Below are positions 9,167 through 18,892 of a stretch of 64,000 nt of DNA, piece after piece. Origin of the DNA: Afipia sp. GAS231 (lineage in GTDB: Bacteria; Pseudomonadota; Alphaproteobacteria; Rhizobiales; Xanthobacteraceae). Where the stretch lies: contig NZ_LT629703.1 of NCBI RefSeq assembly GCF_900103365.1, positions 6,186,501 to 6,250,500 on the forward strand, read 5' to 3'. The notes beneath the pieces were generated by a model. The model was given only the letters and a program-made list of their open reading frames with translations. It searched no databases and was not told where the DNA came from. Every line of letters begins with the position of its first letter. Position 1 is the first letter of the stretch. The translations under genes and the position numbers were made by a program.

Positions 9167-10272
9167 TTACGCCACAGCCGCCGGTGTTCCTGATTGATCA
9201 ACCCCGGCCGGGGCCAGGCCTTCCGCGCCGCCGCTGAAGGCGGCGACCAATTTTTCCAGTGTCGGGGAAAAGCCGCCGTCTGAAGGCACGATGTTGTCGG
9301 GCGGCGGCAGTTCCGCCGTGCGGTGACAGGCGGTGGCATGCCCGGTGGCGTCGGCCAGCAACTCAGGCACCTCGGTGCGGCAGCGCGCGATGGCGTAGGG
9401 GCAGCGGGTATGAAAGCGGCAGCCCGTGGGTGGATTGAGCGCGCTCGGCATCTCGCCCTCCAGCACGATGCGGCTGCGTTTGGCCTGCGGCCTCGGCACT
9501 GGAATGGCCGACAACAGCGCGCGGCTATAGGGATGCGTTGGCGCGGCGAACAGCGCCTGCGCATCCGCCGTCTCGACGATGGTTCCGAGATTCATCACCG
9601 CGACGCGGTCGGCGATGTGTTTCACCACGGCGAGATCGTGGCTGACGAAGATATAGGCAAGGCCAAGCCGGTCCTGCAAATCGCGCAGCAAATTGAGGAT
9701 TTGCGAGCGGATCGAGACGTCCAGCGCCGACACCGGCTCGTCGCAGATGATCAGTTTCGGTTCCACCGCCAGTGCCCGGGCGATGGCGATACGCTGGCGT
9801 TGGCCGCCGGAAAATTCATGCGGATAACGGCGCGCGAATCGTGGCTCCAGGCCGACCAGCCGCAACAGTTCCTCGACCCGTTCGCGCCGGCGCGAGGACG
9901 GCACCAGATCGTGCAGCGCCAGCGGCTCGGTCAGGATCTGGCTGACCGTCATGCGCGGGTTAAGCGAGGCATAGGGATCCTGAAAAATGATCTGCGCATC
10001 GCGCCGGAAGGCGCGCAGCGCGTTGGCGTCCAGCGCGCCGAGGTCGCGGCCCTCGAAGCGAACAGTTCCCGCGTCCGCCTCGATCAGCCGCAGCACCAGC
10101 CGGCTCACGGTAGACTTGCCGCAGCCGGATTCGCCAACCAGCGCCAGCGTCTTGCCGGCCTCGACGGTGAAGCTGACGCCGTCGACCGCCCTGACGTGAG
10201 CGGTGGGACGGCCGAACACTGAACGCGCGGCGACGAAATGCTTGACCAGGCCTTCGACTTCCAGAAGCGCGG

Positions 10273-10276
<4 letters not shown>
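9167..10276 (-). CDS. ABC peptide-type importer ATPase (DppF/OppF-like)
   Basis: Second cytoplasmic ATPase of the importer, 369 residues from the ATG at 10276. That start overlaps the stop of the preceding ATPase by 4 nt (ATGA); a much longer frame upstream is an artefact. The Walker A motif is GESGCGKS, the signature is SGGQRQR, and Walker B is [12 protein letters not shown]. The C-terminal oligopeptide/dipeptide domain has the cysteine-containing [10 protein letters not shown] motif, followed by an unusually long tail after about residue 320. Confidence 0.92.
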
Positions 10277-11258
<982 letters not shown>

Positions 11259-11262
<4 letters not shown>

Positions 11263-11969
11263 GCCTTGCCTGCCGTGGCCGCTTGAACGCCGGCATCAAT
11301 CGTTGCGCGGTCGGTGATCCCGGCCGGGTTCTTGCGCGTCGGCAGGAACGGGCGGAAATGCACCCAGCGTTCGCGGCTCACTTGTTCGAGCCGTTCGAGT
11401 TCGGCCAGCGGATCGGTGTGGTCGTCGACGCGCAAGTCGAGATCGGACCATTCCTCCTCGCCGTGGATCAACAGCGCCGCCGACTGCTTGCCGCGCTTGT
11501 CGCCGCCGGCGGCTTCGCCGGCCTTCAAAGCTGCTATCAGACGCTGCGCAAAGGGAAGGTGAGCATTGGCGACGAGCGCTTTCGCGGTGTCGTCGAGCAC
11601 CGCCGCGCCCGCCAGCATGTTGCCGGCGATGGAGAAGCCGTCGCCCTGAACATGGCCGCACCAGTCGACGCACTCATTGCCGGAGAAAGCCGCGATGCGT
11701 CCCTTGGCGTCCATGACATGCAGTTGCCGACTCTCGCGGCCGCTGTCGGCTGCGATCAGCGTATCGATCACCGCGCGCGGTTCGCGCCCCTCGCGCAACA
11801 GCGTGATGCCATCGATACCGTAATAGGGATTGACCAGCGCCTGCGTGGCGACGCCGCCGATGCCGGCCGCGATATGCGGGACGCGGGCGCCGACCGCGAA
11901 AAATTTCGTCGCAACCGCGATACCGAACTGGCCGGTTTGGGAATCGCGGGCGATGATCGACCAGGTCAT
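11259..11969 (-). CDS. DUF1028 protein, Ntn-hydrolase-like
   Basis: The protein is 236 residues from the ATG at 11969. It begins MTWSIIARD, and the DUF1028 family adopts an Ntn-hydrolase fold. Removal of Met would expose Thr2 as a possible N-terminal nucleophile, which supports this start over a longer frame. Conserved blocks are GIAVATKFFAVGARVPH, TQALVNPYYG, and GDGFSIAGNML. The gene sits between gamma-glutamyltransferase (upstream) and peptide-importer ATPases (downstream, 4-nt overlap). A peptide- or amide-hydrolysing role in the same pathway is therefore plausible. The family's reaction is not established. Confidence 0.8.
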
Positions 11970-12003
11970 GTTTGGCAAACCATCTTCAAGCCGCCTCTGC
12001 CCG

Positions 12004-13809
12004 TTATCGTCCCGCCGCGTAGCCTTGCATGCCCCTGGGATTGGCGGCGGCGCGGCGGCGGCGGCCAATCTTGGAGGCGGCGGTGAGGCGGCCTTCCGAC
12101 CAGTCGGGGCCGACCTCGACGACGTGGCCGCGGCCCTTCAGGGTATCGATGGTCGGCTTCGGTACGCGGTTCTCGACCACGAGCACACCGGGGCGCGAGG
12201 TGCGCGGCCAGAACGAGATCGGGAAATGTTCGGAGTGCCAGGCCGGTGCGTCGATCGCCTCCTGCAGGTTCAGCTTGGCATGGACGTGGCGCAGGAAGAA
12301 CTGCGTGGTCCATTGGTCCTGCTGATCGCCGCCGGGCGAGCCCCAGGCCATGTAGGGTTCGCCGTCGCGGGTGCACATCGTCGGCGAGAGCGTGGTGCGC
12401 GGACGCTTGCCGGGCGCCAGCGCCGCCGGGTGATCCTCCTCCAGCCAGAACATCTGGGCGCGGCTGCCAAGGCAGAAGCCGAGTTCCGGAATAACCGGCG
12501 AGGATTGCAGCCAGCCACCGGACGGCGTCGCCGAGATCATGTTGCCGGCCTGGTCGATGATGTCGAAATGCACGGTGTCGCCGCGCACTTCGCCGAAGCG
12601 GCCGACGGTCGGCTCGCCCGCGCCCATGGCGCCGACCGCCTCGCGGTGACCTTCGGCGCGGCGCATCTTGACGATCGAACCGAAGCCCTCGACCGAGCCG
12701 GGCACGAAGTCGAGCGAGGCTTTATCCCGCGAGATCAGCTTGCGGCGTTCGTCGTTATAGGCGTCCGACAGCAAGGTCGCGATCGGAATGTCGGTGAATT
12801 TTGGATCGCCGTAGAACTTCTCGCGATCGGCGAAAGCGAGTTTGGCGGCTTCGATCTGCAGATGGATAAACTCAGGTCCAGCGGGATCGAGCCCGTCGAG
12901 CTCAAATCCCTTCAACAGCGCGAGCTGCTGCAGCATCACCGGCCCCTGGCTCCAGACGCCGGGCTTGCAGACGGTATAGCGGCCATAGTCGTAGGTGAGG
13001 GGCGCTTCGACCGTCGGCTCCCAGCGGGCCATGTCGTCGGCCGAGAGCACGCCTTTGTGCGGCGAGCCGCTGACATCCATGACTTCTTGGGTGCGGCAGA
13101 ACTTGTCGATCGCTTCGGCGACGAAGCCGTGCGACCAGGATTTGCGCGCGCGCTCGATCTGCGCGACGCGGTCGGAGCCGGCGCTCTCGGCTTCCTTCAG
13201 GATCCGCGCGTAGGTTTCCGCAAGCTGCTTGTTCGTGAACAGCGTGCCGGGCTTCGGCACCTCGCCGTTCGGCAGATACACCGCGGCCGAGGTCGGCCAA
13301 TGCTTCTTGAATAGTTTCTCGACGATCTGGATCGTCGCCGCGGCGCGCTCGACCAGCGGGTAGCCGTTGGCGGCGTAGGCGATCGCGGGCTCCAGCACGT
13401 CACGCAAGCGCATGGTGCCGTAATCGCGCAGCAGCAGCATCCAGGATTCGAACGTGCCGGGGACGCAGGCGGCCAGCAGACCGGTGCCGGGCACCATCTC
13501 CAGCCCCTCGCTCTTGTAATGCGCGATGGTCGCCTTCGCCGGCGCCGGGCCCTGGCCGCAGATCACTTCGGTGCGGCCGCGTTTGGTATCATGCACAATG
13601 ATCGGAACGTCGCCGCCGGGGCCGTTGAGATGCGGCTCGACCACCTGCAGGGTAAAGGCGGTGGCGACACCGGCGTCGAAGGCGTTGCCGCCCTTTTCCA
13701 GGATACCCATGCCGACCGCGGTGGCGATCCAGTGGGTCGAGGTGACCACGCCGAACGTGCCTTCGATTTCCGGCCGGGTTGTGAACGGATCGGGATTGAT
13801 GTTGCCCAT
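12004..13809 (-). CDS. ggt: Gamma-glutamyltransferase family protein
   Basis: Gamma-glutamyltransferase/acylase family, 601 residues from the ATG at 13809. N-terminal block VVTSTHWIATAVGMGILEKG and the conserved GGNAFDAGVA lead to the autoprocessing site. The catalytic Thr is Thr412 in GDTVHFDIID, where the family usually has TTH; the second Thr is Val here. SATPSGGW follows, matching the region that binds the gamma-glutamyl group. No signal peptide is visible, so unlike Escherichia coli GGT this enzyme is probably cytosolic and would act on imported gamma-glutamyl compounds. It is first in the run that continues into DUF1028 and the importer genes. A cephalosporin-acylase-like activity is an alternative. 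Confidence 0.88.
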   Translation of the reverse strand: MGNINPDPFTTRPEIEGTFGVVTSTHWIATAVGMGILEKGGNAFDAGVATAFTLQVVEPHLNGPGGDVPIIVHDTKRGRTEVICGQGPAPAKATIAHYKSEGLEMVPGTGLLAACVPGTFESWMLLLRDYGTMRLRDVLEPAIAYAANGYPLVERAAATIQIVEKLFKKHWPTSAAVYLPNGEVPKPGTLFTNKQLAETYARILKEAESAGSDRVAQIERARKSWSHGFVAEAIDKFCRTQEVMDVSGSPHKGVLSADDMARWEPTVEAPLTYDYGRYTVCKPGVWSQGPVMLQQLALLKGFELDGLDPAGPEFIHLQIEAAKLAFADREKFYGDPKFTDIPIATLLSDAYNDERRKLISRDKASLDFVPGSVEGFGSIVKMRRAEGHREAVGAMGAGEPTVGRFGEVRGDTVHFDIIDQAGNMISATPSGGWLQSSPVIPELGFCLGSRAQMFWLEEDHPAALAPGKRPRTTLSPTMCTRDGEPYMAWGSPGGDQQDQWTTQFFLRHVHAKLNLQEAIDAPAWHSEHFPISFWPRTSRPGVLVVENRVPKPTIDTLKGRGHVVEVGPDWSEGRLTAASKIGRRRRAAANPRGMQGYAAGR

Positions 13810-13923
13810 GGGAGTCCAATTTTGCGCTGGTATTCGGTGCGGCCGCACTTGAACACAGCCGGCGCTGGATGCCAACCGGTGGTATGCCACGCATTGCTCC
13901 CATCCCCGTGATCATGCCAAGGA

Positions 13924-14946
13924 TCACGCTTGGACGGGTCGCGCGCGTTGGCGGCTGAAGCCTTCGCTGTAAATGTGCTCCGTTGAGGCGCGCCGGTCGA
14001 TGAAAGCCAGTTTGGCGTCGATGATCATCGCGGGCGACCCGCACAAATAGATAGCATGTTCCGAAAGGTCGTCAAAATCAGCGGTAACGGCGTGCTGCAC
14101 GTGACCCCTGCGCCCCTCCCAGGCTGCATCGGCGCGGGACAGCACCGGCACGAAATTGAACTCGAATAACCGGCTGCCCCACCTCCGGATATCGTCGAGC
14201 AGAAACAGGTCGGCGGCCGTGCGCCCGCCCCAGTACAGGCTGACCGGCGGACAATCCGGATGATCCATCAGCGATTCCAGGATAGCCTTGATCGGCGCGA
14301 TCCCCGTGCCGGTGGCAACCATCAACAGCGGCCGGTCGTCCTCGGCACGGAGGTGAAAAACGCCAAGCGGCAGGTCTACCTCCAGCCTGTCGCCGGGCTG
14401 CATGCGTTGCAGCATGCCTTGGGTGAAGGACCCACCCTCGATCTGCCGGATCTGAAAATCGACCCGATTGTCGCGCGGGATGGACGCCATCGAAAAGCTG
14501 CGCGTGGTCCCGTCAGGCAACACGACGTTCATGTATTGCCCCGGCCGGTAGTCCAGGAAAGCGGCTGCCGGGACTTCCAGCGCCAGATGCGTGACCAGGG
14601 CGCTGACGGGTCGAACGTCCCTGACCACGGCGTGGTGGCGCGCCGCCGGCGGCATCTCGGTCAGGCCGCGCGCCGGTTCGATGACCAGATCGCCGGCAGG
14701 CATCGCCTGACAGGCGAGGGCGTAGCCCCGGCTCTCCTCGTCCGGTGTCAGCGCCAGCGGGAACTCGGCATAGGTGACCGAACCTTCAACCAGCCTGATG
14801 CGGCAGGTGCCGCAGCCGCCTAGTTGGCAGTCGTGTGGCAGGTCGACGTTGGCACGAAGCGCCGCGGCGAGGATGGTTTCGTCCGGCGTCACCTCGAACG
14901 CCTGCTCTGTCTCCGCTACCTGCACCCGATAGACCATGCGGTCCAT
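13924..14946 (-). CDS. 2Fe-2S/FAD oxidoreductase, oxygenase reductase component
   Basis: Electron-transfer reductase of the BenC/phenol hydroxylase P5 type, 340 residues. The N-terminal plant-type ferredoxin domain has ligands Cys40, Cys45, Cys48 and Cys79 (C-x4-C-x2-C-x30-C). Next comes an FAD-binding barrel with RSFSMAS, then a nicotinamide-binding domain with GTGIAPIKAI and a terminal CGSPAM motif. It would pass electrons from NAD(P)H to an oxygenase or a ferredoxin. The ATG at 14946 overlaps the GlcG-like stop by 4 nt. The gene has no oxygenase partner on its own strand, but an HDO diiron protein and two ferredoxins are encoded divergently about 4 kb away. Confidence 0.88.
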   Translation of the reverse strand: MDRMVYRVQVAETEQAFEVTPDETILAAALRANVDLPHDCQLGGCGTCRIRLVEGSVTYAEFPLALTPDEESRGYALACQAMPAGDLVIEPARGLTEMPPAARHHAVVRDVRPVSALVTHLALEVPAAAFLDYRPGQYMNVVLPDGTTRSFSMASIPRDNRVDFQIRQIEGGSFTQGMLQRMQPGDRLEVDLPLGVFHLRAEDDRPLLMVATGTGIAPIKAILESLMDHPDCPPVSLYWGGRTAADLFLLDDIRRWGSRLFEFNFVPVLSRADAAWEGRRGHVQHAVTADFDDLSEHAIYLCGSPAMIIDAKLAFIDRRASTEHIYSEGFSRQRARPVQA

Positions 14947-15425
14947 CACATCTTGATGTCGGCCAGGACCAGCACCCGATGGTTCTTCGGTGCCAGCAAT
15001 TCCTGCAAGGCCTGAAGCGCTGCTAGGCCGCAGGCGGTATCCTGCTCGCCATTGCCGCCACTGAGGCCTATGCCGCCGACGACTTCGTCGTCCACCACGA
15101 TCGGAAAGCCGCCGACGAAAACGGCGAACCTGCCCTCGAAGCTCCACTGGATGCCGAACGCCTCGTTACCGGGAAGCGCGGGCCCGTTCGGCGGCTGATT
15201 GAACAGATGGGTCGAACGCTTGTGACCGGCCGCCGTGAAGGCCTTGTTCCAGGCGATCTGCGGACCCGTCACCCTGGCGCGATCCATCCGCTCCAACGCC
15301 AGCGGATAGCCGCCTTCATCGGCGACGCAGACCGTTTCCAGCACGCCGATCTCCCTGGATTTGCGGATCGCCGCGGCAACCATGTGGCGCGCCTCCTCGA
15401 GTTCCAGCTTGAATGAAGCTCTCAT
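14946..15425 (-). CDS. GlcG/HbpS-like heme-binding family protein
   Basis: A 159-residue protein of the GlcG/HbpS (PF03928) family. Family features are LEEARHMVAAAIRKSREIGV at the N-terminus, the central DRARVTGPQIAWNKAFTA region, and the glycine-rich GGFPIVVDDEVVGGIGLSGG. Members are small cytosolic or exported proteins commonly found in catabolic operons. Some bind heme or cobalamin, but their exact role is often unknown. It is translationally coupled (4-nt overlap) to the reductase. No signal peptide is seen. Confidence 0.82.
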   Translation of the reverse strand: MRASFKLELEEARHMVAAAIRKSREIGVLETVCVADEGGYPLALERMDRARVTGPQIAWNKAFTAAGHKRSTHLFNQPPNGPALPGNEAFGIQWSFEGRFAVFVGGFPIVVDDEVVGGIGLSGGNGEQDTACGLAALQALQELLAPKNHRVLVLADIKM

Positions 15426-15485
15426 GTGATTGTCCCAAGTGTACGAATTGCAGGAGTTGACGGATGATTCAGGACAGTCGTCGGA

Positions 15486-16988
15486 TCAGCATCCGCGATA
15501 GACCGTCTTGATCTGGGTGTAGAACTCCAGGCCGGCGCGACCCGACTCGCGAAATGTCGACGTGCTGGAGCGCTTGAGCCCGCCGAACGGCGCATTGATC
15601 AGATTGCCGGTCGTGGTGCGGTTGATCTTGACGGTTCCCGCTTCGATGTCGTTCGCGAAGTCGTGGATGTAACGCTGATTGCGCGTCGCGATCGCAGCCG
15701 ACAGGCCGTACTCGGTATCGTTGGCCTTTGCGATCGCATCCGCGTAGCTTGTCACCTCGATGAGGGCGATGACCGGCCCGAATATCTCCTCGCGCGCGAT
15801 CCGCATGTCCTGCGTGACATCGGTAAAGATCGCGGGCGACACGTAATAGCCGCGGTCGTAGGCCGGGCCGCTCAGGCGTTCGCCGCCGCACAGCAACGTT
15901 GCCTCACGCTTGCCGATTTCGACGTAACGCAGCACGGTCTCCAGTTGCCGCGCCGTAGCCAGCGGTCCGATATCGTTTCCGGCAACGAGGCCGCTCCCGA
16001 CCTTTAGCGCTTTCACTTTGGTCACGAGTTTTTCGGTGAACGCCGCCTTGACCTGTTGCATGACAAGCACGCGGCTGGTCCCGGTGCAGGCCTGTCCGCT
16101 CAGCGACAGGCCGCCCTTGATGGTCAGGTCCACGGCCTTGTCGAGATCCGCATCCTCCATCACGATCAGCGGGTTCTTGCCGCCGAGCTCCATCTGGGTT
16201 CGTGTGGTGAAGCCGACCGAGCGATGAATCTGTTCTCCGGCCAAGGTAGATCCCGTGAAGGAAATAGCGCGCACCACCGCCGGCACGCAGATCGCCGGAC
16301 CGACATCGGCGGCGCTCCCGGTGACGAAATTGAGCACGCCCTTGGGAATTCCCGCGGCGACGAAGGCTTCCGTGAGGCGGTAGCCGCTCAGCGGCGCGTC
16401 GGACGACGGCTTGAATACCACGGTGTTGCCGGCGATCAGCGCCGGCCCAATTTTTCGCGCCGGTATCGATACCGGAAAGTTCCACGGCGTGATGACCGAC
16501 ACCACACCCAGCGGCTCGCGCTGCGTATAGACGATCATGTCGGCATCGTCGTTGGGAAAGGTCTCGCCTGCGAACGACTGGCCTTCTACGGCATAGAAAC
16601 GCAGCGTTTGCGCCGAGCGCAGGATCTCGTCCTTGCTCAGGTTGAGCGCCTTGCCTTGCTCCCGCGTCAACTCCTCTGCGAATCGATCAACATGCGTCTC
16701 CAGATAGCTGGCGGCACCATTAAGAATCTTCGCTCGCGCGGTGATCGGGGTCTTTTTCCAGCTCGCGCAGGCAGCGGCCGCTGCGTGCACGGCCATTTCG
16801 GCATCTGCCGCCGAAGAAGCGGGAAATTGGCCGACGATGTCGGACGTATCGGCGGGATTGACGTCGTCGAAATACTCGCCTGTCCGGCCCGCCACCCATT
16901 GGCCATCGATATAGTTTTTGAATTTTTCGATTCCGTCGCGCGCCGGTGCGTCGCGCGTCACCGATACTGCAGCGTCATTCATGATCAT
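15486..16988 (-). CDS. NAD(P)-dependent aldehyde dehydrogenase
   Basis: Aldehyde dehydrogenase superfamily, 500 residues, normal length. The cofactor site ITPWNFPV (Asn170), the catalytic Glu267 in MELGGKNP and the nucleophile Cys301 in SGQACTGTSR are all present, so the enzyme should be active. The fold contains the usual FTGSTLAGEQI nucleotide-binding segment. It begins 9 nt after the transporter stop and precedes the GlcG-like gene by 60 nt, so it belongs to the leftward unit of the HDO cluster. It would oxidise an aldehyde formed in that pathway; the substrate is unknown. Two ATGs (16988 and 16982) are possible starts. Confidence 0.92.
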   Translation of the reverse strand: MIMNDAAVSVTRDAPARDGIEKFKNYIDGQWVAGRTGEYFDDVNPADTSDIVGQFPASSAADAEMAVHAAAAACASWKKTPITARAKILNGAASYLETHVDRFAEELTREQGKALNLSKDEILRSAQTLRFYAVEGQSFAGETFPNDDADMIVYTQREPLGVVSVITPWNFPVSIPARKIGPALIAGNTVVFKPSSDAPLSGYRLTEAFVAAGIPKGVLNFVTGSAADVGPAICVPAVVRAISFTGSTLAGEQIHRSVGFTTRTQMELGGKNPLIVMEDADLDKAVDLTIKGGLSLSGQACTGTSRVLVMQQVKAAFTEKLVTKVKALKVGSGLVAGNDIGPLATARQLETVLRYVEIGKREATLLCGGERLSGPAYDRGYYVSPAIFTDVTQDMRIAREEIFGPVIALIEVTSYADAIAKANDTEYGLSAAIATRNQRYIHDFANDIEAGTVKINRTTTGNLINAPFGGLKRSSTSTFRESGRAGLEFYTQIKTVYRGC

Positions 16989-16997
16989 TGCCTTTCG

Positions 16998-18536
16998 CTA
17001 GCTCCACAACATCACGGCGCACAACGTCGATACGCCAAGTCCGACCAACACCGGCACCAGCACCGCATTCACGATCTGGAACACCGGCACGCGCGCGAAC
17101 CCGGCGACCGCAATCAGTGACGACCACGCGATCAGCGTGCCGCCGCCGGTCCACACCGCTCCCATTTGGCCCACCGCGGCCAGCGTCGCCGGGTCCAGCC
17201 CGGCGCCCGGCGCCAGCGCACCGGACAGCGAGCCGGTCAGCGGCAGGCCGGCAAAGCCGGAGCCGTCGATCCCCGTGATCATTCCAACCACCAGGACGCC
17301 GAAAGCCACCAGGAAGTGGTTGTTGGGAATCCAGCCCTGCGCGCTCTGAATCAGCTCGAACAGAAGACTCGGGGCCTGCGCGGACGGCACGTTGAGAATC
17401 GAAGCCGCAAGATCGCCGCCGGCGCCGAGGAAGAAGAAGCCCGCTATCGGCAGCACCGACCCCATGGCGCGAAAAGCAAAAACGAAACCCTCGGTGACAT
17501 GGTCGGCGCTGGTGTCCATCGCCTTGCGCAGCCCGTCGGTGGCGAACGCCGCGCACACCATCAGCAAGGCTGCGACGCCGCCAACCAGCGCGGCGGCTTC
17601 GCCACCTTTCAGGTCGTGACCGTAGCCCAGCTTGGACATCATCATCAGCACGATGACACAAAGGAAGGCCAGCGGCGTCGCGATGGCAAAGAACTTCGAC
17701 CATCCGATCCGCTTTCGGCCGATCATCGACAGCTCCTTGGAAACCTGCGCATCGCTGACCAGCGGCTCCTGGCTGGTGCCGCGCGCGATCTCGGCCTTGT
17801 CGAAGGTTCCCTCGGCCTCGATCCGGGCCAGGTCGCCGTTGCTCGATTGCGCCTGCCATCGATCGAGCAGGGAATTGCTGGGCGGCACGATTGACTTGCG
17901 GATCGAGATATAGGCCAGCAACAGGGCGATGGAACCGGTGATCAGCGACAGCACCAGAGCCCGATCGGCCACCATTGCCACATTCACCGCTGCGCCCGCA
18001 GCCTTCGCACTGATGCCGGGTGCCACGCCGATCACGTAATCGGACGACAGCGCCATGCCCTGACCGGCAATGGCGATCGCCATCGCGCCGGCAAGCGGCG
18101 GCAGGCCGGCGGCGATCGCGGCCGGCAGCAGCACCGCCGACACCAGCGGCACCGCGGGTGTCGGCCAGAAGAACAGGGAAATCACATAGGTGATCGCAGC
18201 GAGAACAAAATAGGCAGCATGACCGTTTTTCATGACCGCGCGAAATGGTTCGACCATCCGGATGTCCGAACGCAGCACCTTCAGGGCATTCAACAGCGCC
18301 GTCATCAGCGCGATCACGAGGAAGATATTGAAGAGCTCCTTTGCTGCCGTGAAGCTCGCATTGAAGACGCTGCCGACAGCGGTCACCGGGCTGTGCGACC
18401 AGGCCAGCGTCACGAGAAGGGTCGCGACAATGGACGGCACGACGACATTGGCGCGCAAAATCATGGTCACGACGATGATGGCGACCCCGGCGAGATAGAC
18501 CCAGTGCGCCGCGCCGATGGTTATGTGACTTGTCAT
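16998..18536 (-). CDS. Multi-pass membrane transporter, likely organic-acid uptake
   Basis: A 512-residue integral membrane protein with about 11-13 hydrophobic segments, beginning HWVYLAGVAIIVVTMIL. It resembles the ion-transporter superfamily (GntP/CitMHS/short-chain fatty acid type) in length and spacing, but I do not recognise a specific subfamily. A large hydrophilic loop around residues 240-310 (RIEAEGTFDKAEIARGTSQE) divides two membrane halves. The ATG at 18536 is preceded by a GGGGGAG that lies very close (2 nt). It is first in the leftward operon, followed by aldehyde dehydrogenase, which fits import of the pathway's substrate. Function is inferred from context. Confidence 0.7.
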   Translation of the reverse strand: MTSHITIGAAHWVYLAGVAIIVVTMILRANVVVPSIVATLLVTLAWSHSPVTAVGSVFNASFTAAKELFNIFLVIALMTALLNALKVLRSDIRMVEPFRAVMKNGHAAYFVLAAITYVISLFFWPTPAVPLVSAVLLPAAIAAGLPPLAGAMAIAIAGQGMALSSDYVIGVAPGISAKAAGAAVNVAMVADRALVLSLITGSIALLLAYISIRKSIVPPSNSLLDRWQAQSSNGDLARIEAEGTFDKAEIARGTSQEPLVSDAQVSKELSMIGRKRIGWSKFFAIATPLAFLCVIVLMMMSKLGYGHDLKGGEAAALVGGVAALLMVCAAFATDGLRKAMDTSADHVTEGFVFAFRAMGSVLPIAGFFFLGAGGDLAASILNVPSAQAPSLLFELIQSAQGWIPNNHFLVAFGVLVVGMITGIDGSGFAGLPLTGSLSGALAPGAGLDPATLAAVGQMGAVWTGGGTLIAWSSLIAVAGFARVPVFQIVNAVLVPVLVGLGVSTLCAVMLWS

Positions 18537-18594
18537 GGCTCCCCCAGTGACCGGCAAAAAGCGGATTACCGCGATATCGCTTCAGTGGTGCGCA

Positions 18595-18612
18595 GAATTG
18601 TATACTGTATTC
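18595..18612 (-). promoter_or_regulatory. Probable operator and -10 region of the leftward transporter operon
   Basis: The segment GAATTGTATACTGTATTC has matching ends (GAAT...ATTC) and a GTATAC core. Read on the minus strand it contains CAGTATACAATTC, including a good -10 hexamer TACAAT at 18602-18597, about 60 nt before the transporter start. No convincing -35 is visible, which would suit an activated or tightly repressed promoter. The same GTATACAAT occurs in the divergent promoter at 18807-18818. Confidence 0.55.
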
Positions 18613-18790
18613 CAAAATGCAATAGAAAATTCCAATCTGACGTCCGGACGGCGTGGCCAAGCTCTCGGCCCATGACACTCGCGCGGTTATCCACAGTGTG
18701 AACAATAGCGGCATTTACTGGGAATTTCAGCCAGATTTTCCGTGCCGGGGCGTTACTGCACAGGGAAAGGGGCAGACGGCGTCCGCTGCC

Positions 18791-18818
18791 TTGACTTGCA
18801 TTCTTAATTGTATACAAT
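18791..18818 (+). promoter_or_regulatory. Promoter of the HDO operon with overlapping GntR-type operator
   Basis: A sigma-70-like promoter is visible: TTGACT at 18791-18796, a 16-nt spacer, and TACAAT at 18813-18818. The -10 is embedded in a perfect 12-bp palindrome, ATTGTATACAAT (18807-18818). GntR/FCD-family operators often have this form. A regulator bound here would block RNA polymerase. The nearest candidate is the FCD regulator encoded at 20901. The rest of the 356-bp divergent gap (18537-18892) shows no further gene. Confidence 0.7.
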
Positions 18819-18892
18819 ATCCAACAATGGACCTTGCAACTGAACGTGGCGCAGCAGCCAATTCGCCATAAAGGCACAAAGGGAGAGCGAAG

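Noticed and set aside
7617..9197. A 526-codon plus-strand frame
   Set aside because: It mirrors the binding-protein gene, with composition unlike a real protein; the minus-strand frame has a signal peptide and family motifs.
13907..13928. Hairpin CGTGATC/GATCACG at the end of the reductase gene as a terminator
   Set aside because: It has only a 7-bp stem, overlaps the stop codon and has no T-run on either side.
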